Positions 54,171 to 64,000 of a stretch of DNA of 64,000 bases are shown in pieces (position 1 is the first letter of the stretch; each line of letters starts with the position of its first letter). The position numbers and the translations under genes are program-made. Location: the NCBI GenBank assembly GCA_021464245.1, contig JADCRB010000025.1, positions 630,659 to 694,658 on the forward strand, written 5' to 3'. The stretch is from Carallia brachiata. Its lineage: Eukaryota > Streptophyta > Magnoliopsida > Malpighiales > Rhizophoraceae. The notes under the pieces were generated by a model. That model was not told where the DNA came from. It saw only the letters and a list, made by a program, of their open reading frames with translations, and searched no databases.

Positions 54171-57100
54171 TCATGAGAAATAGCCAAAATTAATGTATTC
54201 TTGTAGAGAACTCTCATTTTGTACCACAACAACCTCCTCAGCTATGAACCATTCCCCGCAGGTGGAGTTTTCTTGGTCAAATGACTTGGAACAACTCTGA
54301 AATATAAAAATAGAAGACAACAGTGATATAAGACCATTGAATGACCGGCCTCCCAATACTCAAATATAAACCTTTACGCTCAAGATGTAGCGCGAAAGGG
54401 GATCATAGCCAGCCCGTAGACCTTTTCTATGTCAACAGGCAAAAGCCTGGAGAAGCACCATTCCATTCAGCCTATTCATAGTATTAGTTTTTTTTATTCC
54501 ACCAGTGATTCATTTTAGAGTTTTCGTCCTATTTAAACCATGAAACATTAATTCACAAACATAGAACTATGCTCACACCCTCTCTTGAATCATTTCCATC
54601 CACCTGTCCCATAGATCCTGGAGAATCACATTGGCTCACAATCTCCAGGATTGAATCAAGTAAGACTCATTGCATCAAGCAATGGTAAGTTTTAAACAAA
54701 CAAAGCCAAAGACTGCATGTGTGGATAACATCATCATTTGAGAGAGCAAAAGTCAAAAACTCACCTTGGAGCAAGTATACACAATAAGTGTCATCCAGTT
54801 CCAGTTCTCTAGTGAACGTTTCTGATGATCATCAGCAACTTCTTGTAGGAAGTATATTACCGTAGGCATCAACTGCATTTCATATTGCCTCAAAGCACCA
54901 CAAAGATTGCACCTCCCAGGGTCTCCCATCTCTTTTGCAGCCAGAAGTGGCTTCCCACCGTATGAGGACCTATGTGAGGAGAATGTAATAAAGAACAAAG
55001 GGTTGGCATAATAAGTAGAATCAAGGATAGAAGTTAAAGTAAATTTGATAGGCAAACAGCATAGCTCTAAAGAGTGAACTTAATAGATAATTTATTATTG
55101 AAAAGAAATCCTACCATAATACGTAAACAACCCAAGAACAAATGACACTCCTAAAAACCAACTACGTGCTTCAAATTTATGTAGTTGGATGGCATCAAAC
55201 TAGCAGTCAATACAATGAACCTAAAACTTAAACAGATAAGAAATTCTAAGGAAAACACAGATCATATAAAAATTGATGAAGCATTAAAACAGCTTTCTGG
55301 CAAATAAGCAACTTTCCAATCAGCCATCCTCACCACATGATAGAGACTTATATACTAGTATCCACTGCAGCATTTGTCTTTTGGACTGATACATGTTTAG
55401 AAAATTTCCCATTCTTAGAGGGCGTCCAACATCCCATCTCTATTAACATATACTAGCTTGATAGAGGTACTCAATTAGTGCAGGCAAAAAGTGACAGGTT
55501 AAATACCACTATCAATGGTCGCTGACAATAACCTAGGTAAAATTGTAAGATTGCCCTGACCTAGAAGTTTGGATTCAAGTCACAAAAATGTCTCTTTGCA
55601 AAAATAGGGAAACACTGCTTACATGCGACTGTCCCAGACTCTAAAATATGGAACCCTTGAAGCCATTGGCTAGCTTCTTAGGTATTCCAAAGTGAAGGAT
55701 GAGGGTGACCTAACTTGGGATTTCAATCATTACCTGCACAAGCAAAAATTTTAAATACCAAGATAGAAACACATACCATGCACATGTGTTAACATTTTGG
55801 GTTTCTAAGCATGTTGCAGCCAACCTACTTAAGCATCTTCCAAAAGGTTTGCTCCTTCAAGGAGACGAAAGCTTCCATAACAAAACTTAGTCTAGAGACT
55901 TAAAATGGGTCAAATAAAATGAGTTAAAGTAATGACAATCACAGGATCTATCACCACTATCAAATTTCTGCCACTCAGCAATTTATGTGTCGTCATCTCG
56001 ATACCTGAAACATTGCTCTGGGTTTGCATCCAGATGTTTCTTGAACTTTAGGTAAGTCCTGTCGGCTGTTAAAGCTTTATCATATTCATAAGGTTCCTCC
56101 TCCCATGTTTCTTTACCACAGTCATCAACATCATCAATTTGTTTCTCCTTAATCAAAAGGGTGGAGTAGTTTGAACATATAGAAGAAACATCTACAGAAG
56201 ATGGTTCTCGCTGAGTGTAGATATAAAAGCAAGGAAGAACTGGAATTATCAAACATAGACAAAGTTATACGTTAACATTCTTATCTAGGAACAACCCAAG
56301 CTAATAGTCAAAAGAAAATCATGAGAACCACAAAGAATATGTGGGTTTAATCGAAATGTATAATGAGCAAGGAAGACTTCAAATAAAAACTCCAAGTACT
56401 AAGGCTGTGCACTTGCCATACCATGTACTAAAAACACTGCAATAGCCGCACACAAATGAAGGTGTTCGATACCAGACAGAGAATAACACATTTAACATAA
56501 CTAAACGTAGGACAGAATACCAAATATATTTAGTACCTCATTCCAGAGGAAAACTTTACCTGGGGCATCCATGTCCATCACTCTAGTCAGTGGAGGGGAA
56601 GGCTTTACAATGGTCTCAGATTGTGGGTTCTTAAGTGGTTTCTTGGAACAAGAAGCCAACATTCCAGCTACAGAAAGAGCTTTACCCAAGGCATCAAGAT
56701 CCATATCTTCATCAGTTTCATCGTCCGGGTCCTCTAGCCAGGTGGTTTTTAAAACCGATGCAGAAGGAAGCTTGGAAGGGGCCACTCGTTCAGAATTTAG
56801 CACTGATTCAACAATGTTGGCCGATTTCTGAATGCGAAGAGCTCGCCAGCTGCAAGTAACGGTAACCAGAGAGAAATTAAGGGACTGTTCGTTGAAAATA
56901 CCAGACAAGAAATGAGCAATTGATAAAGAGAATGAAATGAAAAGGATTTTAAGACCTAAGAGGTCCGCCACCACAATTTGGCCCTATGCAACCAAACACC
57001 AAAACAAGACGGTCTTCAATGTTCAGAGTTCCAATTGAAATGGGAGCATAAACCTAGAGAATGAAAAATCACACCCCCAACATTAATTATTATTATATTT

Positions 57101-57343
57101 TTGGACACCAAAAAAAAAAAAAAGGGAAAAACAGTCATTTCAACTCAAATGCTAGAAGGGAAAAAGAAGAAAAAAAATACCTGAGCAATAAGACAGAGTG
57201 TACATCCACAAGCACTGCAATGAAGAAGATGAGGGGCTGCAAAGGCCTCAGTAGGAAAAGGCCAGTCCTGTTGTTGAGGAGAAGAGACAGACAGATGATT
57301 ACTTGGGTTTGGTTGAATTGGGGCGAGCTCACTTTAATTATTC

Positions 57344-57384
<41 letters not shown>

Positions 57385-57547
57385 CAAGTATTAAGTAAGC
57401 AGAAGAAGATTAGTGGTGCTGAAACAGAAAAAATTAACTCACAGGGAGACCACCAATCTTTGAAGTATAGTAATCAGAGGGCTCACGGTTATCATCTGCC
57501 CAGGGACCCGGCAAACCAAGTAATACTCCACCACCACCACCACCCAT
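54171..57547 (-). CDS. Programmed cell death 2 C-terminal domain protein (PDCD2/PDCD2L family)
   Basis: Exons on the minus strand: 57443-57547, 57181-57267, 56956-57053, 56560-56849, 56005-56239, 54765-54969, 54171-54296; phases close, giving 381 aa. The start (57547) opens [16 protein letters not shown], followed by the family's N-terminal signature [12 protein letters not shown] and a cysteine cluster (CSACGCTLC; then [10 protein letters not shown]). A long acidic linker lies in exon 4 ([11 protein letters not shown]). The PDCD2_C domain spans exons 5-7 ([47 protein letters not shown]). In animals and yeast PDCD2 proteins chaperone ribosomal protein uS5 during 40S assembly; the plant role is inferred from homology. 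It ends about 1.6 kb downstream of ABCF5 on the same strand. Confidence 0.92.
57342..57384. repeat. (TA)n(GA)n compound microsatellite in intron 1 of the PDCD2-like gene
   Basis: A TA run of about 9 units is joined directly to a GA run of about 12 units. It lies between exons 1 and 2 and is likely polymorphic in length. Confidence 0.95.
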
Positions 57548-58196
57548 CACTCTCACTTCACCACCACAATAACCAGAAACAAGAAGCTAAGGCCACGAAT
57601 CCAATCCAAATGTTTCAAAATTTGATTATCCAAAAACAAAACCAAAGAAAAGAAAATTAAAAGAAAAGAAATATTCTGGCAACGGAACCTGACTAGTATG
57701 TTTGTATGTGCGTATGTGTGTAACCATGTACCTTCAAAAAAAAAAAAAAAAGCAAGAAGGAGTCTTAACAGACGAGACCATTAAATAATACTATTAAATG
57801 CACAAATCAATCTTGTATTTGTATGGTTACTGCTAGTAAAAGCGGCCTGTTTCTGTTTCTGTTTCTGTTTCTGTTTCGTAAAAAAAGATTTCCCTTCTTC
57901 CTTCCAACCCCAGCTGCTTGGCAGCTGGTACAACTGCAGTGCAGACGAGATGCTTGAGCGAAGTCCCGTGCGACTCTTTGGGCACGGTATTACCCAACCT
58001 ACGATCACTTTGTTTAATTTTAGTTTCTCGGTCTCTTCTCCAATATATATATATATATATATTGTTTCTTTAGTCGCTACCCTCATTCATTTTGCTTGCA
58101 CGTGCATTTGAATTGTATTTTTATTTATGCACTAATTTTTAAAATCTCGCACTGAGTTGTTTTATTACTCTTATAATATGAAAATTTTAATATAAA

Positions 58197-58227
<31 letters not shown>

Positions 58228-59135
58228 ATTAAGATATTATAAAATTAAAGAAAATATAATTATTTGAAAAGTGAAACATACCATCCACTTTTATTATTAT
58301 TTTTTTCAAAACGTGCGAATGATTGGATGGTGAGTTGCATTTAATTATTTCGTTTGTCTATATTTATTATTTAAATTTTAAAAAATATATTTTTATTATT
58401 TTTTTATTATTATTAAGGATGAATTTCAACCATAAAACCTATTATAAAAAAAATAAGAACTCTAAGATCAAGTTGAAATTTTACAAATCTCACTATTTAT
58501 ATTGAAATTTTACTAAAATTCTATTTTAAAAAAATCTTATCGTAATTTGAATTGTTAACGGAAGATTTTAAGATGTTAGGATTCGAACCGAAATTTTAAT
58601 AATCTTGGCTAAAACACAAACGCTAATTATTAGAGCCAGCAAACAAGAGAGCTGGGAAATGACCAATATATCCAGCATTGCATTTGCACGCCACTACTCC
58701 AGCCCGGTTGTGTTTCCTCCGAAGATTTTTACTCTATAATTTATATTGCAAGCCATCATCACAGCCCAACTGCCCCCAGTCATTCCAACAACTAGCACAT
58801 GATGCACTTACTTAGTCATTCCCCGCACTTAAGACATTAGCTAGCGTCTCATCGAGATTCTGCATAATTTGCCAAGCAAATAATTTTCCTCAAACAAAGA
58901 GAACAAAATCCGGTGGGAATGGTTTGGATTGCCTTTAATATCCACAGCACCAACATCCAGACTGTATGTACCATATCTAAACCGAAAGTACAAATTCTGG
59001 TTGCAAGATTTACCGCTACAGCTGCATTTCTATTGATATAATGTACAATCAGTTGACCCATATTGCTTTCTAGGCTCTTTACATGGTAATATTTGTTGAA
59101 TAAATGGTAGTGTCCCTCGTTCTATTGTGCATACC
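57548..59135. other. Spacer between ABCF5 and the PDCD2-like gene
   Basis: It holds the promoter/5'UTR of the minus-strand PDCD2-like gene near 57548-58080, a (TTTCTG)n repeat at 57845-57877 and a TA microsatellite at 58042-58060. An AAT/ATT palindrome lies at 58198-58230, and the ABCF5 3'UTR at its right end. No further protein gene is visible. Confidence 0.6.
58420..58640 (-). mobile_element. Possible tRNA-derived SINE-like unit
   Basis: On the minus strand, GGTTCGAATCC (rc of 58580-58590) is a perfect B-box-like motif. It is preceded about 50 nt earlier by a weak A-box-like TAATTAGCGTTTGTG. The downstream body is AT-rich. A box and ends are weak, so this is tentative. Confidence 0.3.
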
Positions 59136-62100
59136 TCAGTTCCATCTCTTCGAATTCTTCAGCCCTTTTGATTTTTGTTTAGCAGCCTGGAACGACTGCA
59201 TTTTTTGTTTCTTTCGAGCCTCCTTCTCAGCCTGTTATAGAATACAATACAAGGCTTTGGTCCAGACTGACACATACAAAAACAACGTGATTGCATAGAT
59301 CAACCTTACCTTTGACATCTTGGATTTGGCCTTTACTTTGGGAGCCTTTTCCTCGAGCTCTGCCTCACGTTCAAGTTCTCTTGCCCTTGAATCAAGATTT
59401 TTCTCGAGGTAATACTGCAAATTTTATGCATCAAAACACAAGCCACGAGACCTTATGAGTTAGCTATCCAGAAAATGGCAGCAATGTTTATATTAACAAA
59501 AGAACTGCAATACATGACAGGTATAAAATCTATCGATCCCATTTTTTATGCCAACATAATGACTTACCGAGTGTTGAAATAAAAAACATAAAAAGAGGAA
59601 ACTGTGCAAAGGAAAAGCAGACTTACATCGTAATCTCCAGCATAGTCCTGTAACTTGCAGTCTTTAACTTCCACAACTCTATTAACTATTTGCTTTATGA
59701 AGTATCGATCATGAGAGACTGTGATAACTGTGCCACTGTATTCTGTTATCGCCTCCTGATTTAACAAACAGACTTTGGTTGGCACAGTGTTTACCACAAA
59801 ACAAATCATAAGAACTAAAGCAGGTATGAGGGAAGCCAAACCTCAAGCATCTCCTTTGAAGGTATATCCAGATGATTAGTTGGTTCATCCAAAATAAGCA
59901 AGGTCGATGGCTTTACCATAAATTTGCAAAAAGCAAGACGTGCCTGAATGGATCAGTGAGACAACATTCAGGTATCAAAGCATTGTTGAACTACGTAGTA
60001 CAAATACATGAGATTTGGCTTATTCCAGAATATAACTTTCCACCCAGCTAGTACTAAAATTATATTCTCCTGACATCCTCAAAACAGTGGACAGCATTTC
60101 TAAAAGTAGATCAAGAGTACCATGACATACAAATTGGCTAAAGCCTGTGCAACAGAAAGAGACAACTGATTCATGATTACTAGAATGCCTCAAGTAATTT
60201 TACCTTCTCACCACCACTCAAAAGGGAAACCTTCCTATCGAGCATATCAGCTTTGAAATTACAACGACCAAGAAGCCCCTTTATATCATCAAGCCTCCAG
60301 TCCTGAGCAACTTCTTCCACTGTTTCAAGCACTGTTTTCTCTAAATCAAGTGCCTCAGCCTAAAAGGAATATCAAGTAAAATCATTTAGTGATTTGGGCA
60401 AAGAGAATTATGGTTAAACAAGTAAGAAACCATGGAATTGAAGCAATGCAAGCACAGTATCAGACAAAAATAACATCAGGTTGGCAAAAGTAGCATACCT
60501 GGTTCTGCTCAAAATAGTTTGGTAGTACGTTATGCTCCCCAAGCACAATTTCACCTGCCGTTAGCTTCTGCAAACCCATAATTAGTTTCAGCAAAGTGCT
60601 CTTTCCGCATCCATTTGGCCCAATAATGGCAACTTTTTCACCCCTTTCTATTGTAAGATTTGTCCCATTAAACAGCACCTAGCACAAAGTAAAGTGTTAG
60701 TAGATCATCAGGAAACAAATATTGTGATCAGCTTCTTTAGAGAGATGCAATATACCTTATCCCCATAATTGAAATCCAAATTTCTAATCGTGAGAACAGA
60801 CCTTCCACTTCTTCCACGCTCAGGGAACCTTATTTTCATTTGCTTGCGTTGAAATGGCTTCTCCACTTGATCCCCCTCTTGAAGTCTTTCCAATTTCTAT
60901 TTGCACGAAATAAGAAACTCATAAATAATCAAAGAAGAAAAAAAAAATAAAAAATAAAAAAGGGAACGCCAAAATATGGAGATCAGAAAATCATTATCAT
61001 GTGTAATAAAATTTCTGATGGCTTCTTTACAAGGACAAACGAAAATCAAAAGACTCCAAATAAGTTCCTTTCTTCTGGGAAACACCTAGATAATACATTT
61101 AGGAAAATATCCTGTCATAGAAAGACAATGGTTGTGGGATACTGAAACTGAAAAAAGTGTTGTACATAGACAATCCCTCCATATAAGTTCAACAGTTCTG
61201 ATGAACACCTATAAAGCTATGTTCATACATGCACTATCATGTCAGAGTGAAATTGTGTCATTTAGGGACTGTATAAGATTCTGAGATGCATCAGATCTAG
61301 ACAAAGAAAATGGCAAACAAGTAAACTAGTCGTGACAAACTGATCTTTCTGATAGAAAATACAAAAGAATAAATGGATTCTCCCGCAGAGGAGAAAGGAA
61401 AAAGGGGGGTAAAGAAGAAAACAGTAAGGATAGATAGTCACTCCACACCACAAATAGTGAATAAAGTCCAGTAAAGTCAACCATTTGAATGATAAGCAGA
61501 CAATTTCCAGAGTTCTGCGTAAAAGATCTTCGTACCTTCTCAGCAGAAGAAGCACGACCAGAATTCGCTCCTGCACCTAACCGGTTTATCAAGTCTATTG
61601 TTTGCTCAATTTCTCTTTGTTGTTTTTCCCATGCAGCGTACTGAGCTTCAATCCATGCTGCCTTTGATAGGACATACTGAGAATAGTTACCATCATATGT
61701 CCTGGAGACTCCCATATCGGTTTCCACAATTTTTGTACATAATTGATCAAGAAAGGCTCTGTCATGAGATATGATGACCATTGGCACATCCTGCTTCTGC
61801 AGATAACCTTCAAGCCACTCAATCGTATCAAGGTCAAGGTGGTTCGTAGGCTCATCCAAAAGCAACAAATCTGGGTCCTGCAGATATGTAGTTTAACACT
61901 ATAAAAATTACAAGGCTATGTCAAATCAAGCGAACTTCAATTGTCAGCACAAAACTGTTTACAAAGTTCATCCTAAATGAGAGCTCAAGTTTCAGTTATA
62001 GCCATGCTGCACCTGCTATTTCCCTTGTCACTTCTCCCAAAGATGAATATAGCTTTAGACGTTAACCAGAACTAATAGGCAGAGCTGGAAGACCAACAAA

Positions 62101-63262
62101 AATGCCAGCCATTCCCAAACCGCAAGATATAGGAAACAAAAATTTTTAGTTCCAACTTATGGTGAATAATCGAACAATTTACCATCACACCACTTTCTTG
62201 GCATTCAACTAGTCACAAAAAAGCCAGGAAGCAACATATAGCAAATTCTTAAATCATTACACAACCCAAACAAGAAAATAGCATTCAACATAGTACAATA
62301 TCATATCACTGGAAAATTAATAAAAGAAAAAAAAAGAACAGAAAAACAAAAAATTAAATAAAAATAAAAAATTAAGAGCAAGAGAGAGATACCTGCAACA
62401 AAATCTTGCCAAGCGACATTCTCATCTGCCACCCACTACTAAATGACGCCACCAACCTCTCAGCATCCTCGGGAGCAAAACCTAGCTCAGGCATCAATTT
62501 GCTGATCTTTGCATCAACCTGGTCCAAGTCCACAGCCTGTGCCCGCCTCTGCAGCGAATCAAACTCATCCAACAACCGGCCCATCAGCTCCAAATCCTCC
62601 ACGGCGCCCTCTATAGCCTTGTGCACCTTCTCCAACCTCCGGGAGATGTCCATTTCCTCTTTGAACGCACTCATGAACTCCTCTCTCACAGTCCTACTCA
62701 TGGAAACCTCGAATTCCTGGTTCAAGAAGGCGATTTTCATGTTGGGTCTAGCCCTAATTACATTTCCCGTATCAGGTTGTTCTTGTCCCGCGATAATTCT
62801 CAGCTGGGTGGTTTTGCCTGCCCCATTTACGCCGACTAGCCCAACTTTCTCACCCTTTTTCACTTCCCAGCTCACGTCTTTCAACAAAGTCACCCCTTTA
62901 TAGCTCTTGCTTATGTTTTCGAGCTTGACACCCGATGAAACAGCCGACGATTGCCCGTTGCCTCGTTTCCTGTCGTCGAAATCATCATCGCTCGAAAACA
63001 AGGACTCGATATCGGTGGTTGTTGTTGTTTCGGACTCAGAAAGGGATGATGTCTCAGCGGTGGCAGTCGATAATCTGGCGGTTATTTTAGACTTACCTCT
63101 TATTATTATTCTGTCTTGAAGAGGATGAAGAGGGAATTTGAGGGGATGAGGATTTGGGTTAATCGGCTGAAAACGGGGACGCAGCGGTGATATCCGGGGG
63201 GCCGAACCAGCAAAGAAGGTGGAGTGGAGGTCAAGGCGGTGCAACTTGGTGGATAGCTCCAT
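59136..63262 (-). CDS. ABCF5: ABC transporter F family member 5 (GCN20-type, plastid-targeted)
   Basis: A soluble protein with two ATP-binding cassettes and no membrane domain. ABCF proteins act on ribosomes, and this subfamily is plastid-related. Exons on the minus strand: 62393-63262, 61536-61877, 60756-60896, 60499-60678, 60204-60359, 59842-59943, 59627-59755, 59310-59414, 59136-59231; phases close, giving 706 aa. The start MELSTKLHRL (63262) was chosen over an upstream in-frame ATG at 63448 because it opens a Ser/Arg/Pro-rich, acid-poor leader typical of a chloroplast transit peptide. NBD1: Walker A GVNGAGKT (144-151), signature SFSSGWQMR, Walker B LLLLDEPTNHLD (294-305). NBD2: Walker A GPNGCGKST (471-479), signature LLSGGEK, Walker B LLILDEPTNHLD. 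The C-terminus is a Lys/Glu-rich coiled region ending SKRWN. Confidence 0.95.
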
Positions 63263-64000
63263 TTTAGTTTCAGATTTGTAGCAGACTACTATTGTCTGGC
63301 GGAATGGAATGGAGTCGTAAAAATTCAGCAAATGGGGCTCGGAATGACCGGAAAAATAGCGTTTTTTGTTGAGTGAGGTGAGGAAAAATTCCCCCTCTGG
63401 CCTCTCCCAGAAAAGGACAAAAAAAAAACAAAAAGCACACAAACACAAACACCAAAGAAACTTAACTTCTTAATCAATAAAGAAATAATTTAGATTGGTG
63501 CTGAGGTGACCGATGAGTTTCCCTGTGAACTATGTATGAAACGAAACAGATCGGTGTAACTTCGCAGGGTACGCAGCACAGAAACTCATCCCCACGCTCC
63601 CAATTTTTTTTCCGAGTTTCATTAGATTGACATGCAAAATGTGTATCATATATTTTTCATTTTGTAGCCATTAATATTTTTTATATAACTGTACCAAAAA
63701 TTATGAAATAAAAAAAAATAATAATATTTTTTATTTTATATTTTTTTATTATAATTATAAAAAAAATTAATTATTATAATATAAATATTATATAACAATT
63801 TTATTATATGCTCATAAATATTTTTTTTTATTTTTTTGCCCACATTCTGGGAAGGTTATTCTTATGATATTATAAGCAAACAGATTTGCTTTTTCTGTTT
63901 TTTCACATTGAAATTTAGTTTTTTTTTTTTCTTAATCGAATAGATGGAAAAGTAAAATAGTGTCCTAAAAGTTTCGATTAAGATTATTGCATGTCAGACT
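63263..64000. promoter_or_regulatory. ABCF5 upstream region and AT-rich flank
   Basis: It should contain the ABCF5 5'UTR and promoter, since transcription runs leftward. An in-frame upstream ATG at 63448 exists but would add a hydrophobic N-terminus and is not favoured. The stretch 63640-63850 is very AT-rich and near-palindromic and may be a small repeat element. No other gene is present. Confidence 0.45.

Noticed and set aside
56571..56859. Plus-strand frames of 74-86 codons
   Set aside because: They are antisense to exon 4 of the PDCD2-like gene, whose reading frame and splice sites are well supported.
57061..57660. 199-codon plus-strand frame, His- and Arg-Glu-rich
   Set aside because: It runs through a TA/GA microsatellite and antisense of PDCD2-like exons 1-2; composition artefact.
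62406..62903. 165-codon plus-strand frame
   Set aside because: It is antisense to exon 1 of ABCF5, where NBD1 is clearly coded on the minus strand.
63263..63448. Alternative ABCF5 start at 63448
   Set aside because: It would add 62 residues with a hydrophobic, Phe-rich stretch ahead of a plausible plastid transit peptide; the MELSTKL start fits the family better.
1..64000. CRISPR array, bacterial operon or phage features
   Set aside because: No evenly spaced short repeats with unique spacers exist, and introns plus plant transposons show that this is a plant nuclear genome.

Overview
This is nuclear DNA of a flowering plant, most likely a core eudicot. It is AT-rich, its genes have many short GT-AG introns, and the gaps are packed with plant-type transposons. 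I cannot name the species. Four gene loci look real and at least mostly intact in structure: (1) a polycistronic small nucleolar RNA (snoRNA) unit with a typical plant promoter at about 7.07-9.07 kb, with U14 and two further box C/D snoRNAs; (2) the cap-binding initiation factor eIF4E (19189-21586, +, 5 exons); (3) ubiquitin-specific protease UBP27 (42135-46798, +, 10 exons), which carries a one-base frameshift in exon 4; (4) a minus-strand pair of a PDCD2 C-terminal-domain protein (54171-57547, 7 exons) and the plastid-type ABC protein ABCF5 (59136-63262, 9 exons). From memory, Arabidopsis AT5G64830 and AT5G64840 are the same pair, so this looks like conserved microsynteny. Exon phases were checked by hand and close for eIF4E, the PDCD2-like gene and ABCF5. 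For UBP27 they close only if one missing base is allowed.

Layout. 0-7 kb: AT-rich repeats, a degenerate long-inverted-repeat element, a SINE-like unit and a retroposon-like block. 7-9 kb: the snoRNA unit. 10.5-18.7 kb: a hAT-type MITE, a dead L1-type LINE (minus strand, reverse transcriptase core deleted) and a head-to-tail series of Helitron 3' ends. 18.7-22 kb: eIF4E. 22-25 kb: AT-rich inverted-repeat elements and long homopolymers. 25.4-31.4 kb: a broken pentatricopeptide repeat (PPR) gene split by an LTR retrotransposon with matched 627-bp LTRs and a perfect 5-bp target duplication. 32.4-32.9 kb: a second hAT-type MITE. 33.8-39.8 kb: an old minus-strand Ty1/copia element. 40.0-40.8 kb: a solo LTR related to the one in the PPR locus. 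42-47 kb: UBP27. 49.8-52.7 kb: a Ty3/gypsy 5' fragment with a 1-kb non-autonomous Mutator-like element in its leader and a hAT-type MITE plus a SINE-like unit in its gag region. 54-63 kb: the PDCD2-like/ABCF5 pair.

The protein genes are unrelated housekeeping functions: translation initiation, deubiquitination at mitochondria, ribosome-related PDCD2 function and plastid ABCF function. No operon-like logic joins them. Nothing here looks like a wholly unknown biological system. The observations most worth checking are the snoRNA cluster with a decayed second U14 copy, the UBP27 frameshift, the datable nested insertions, and the repeat-rich leader of the copia element.
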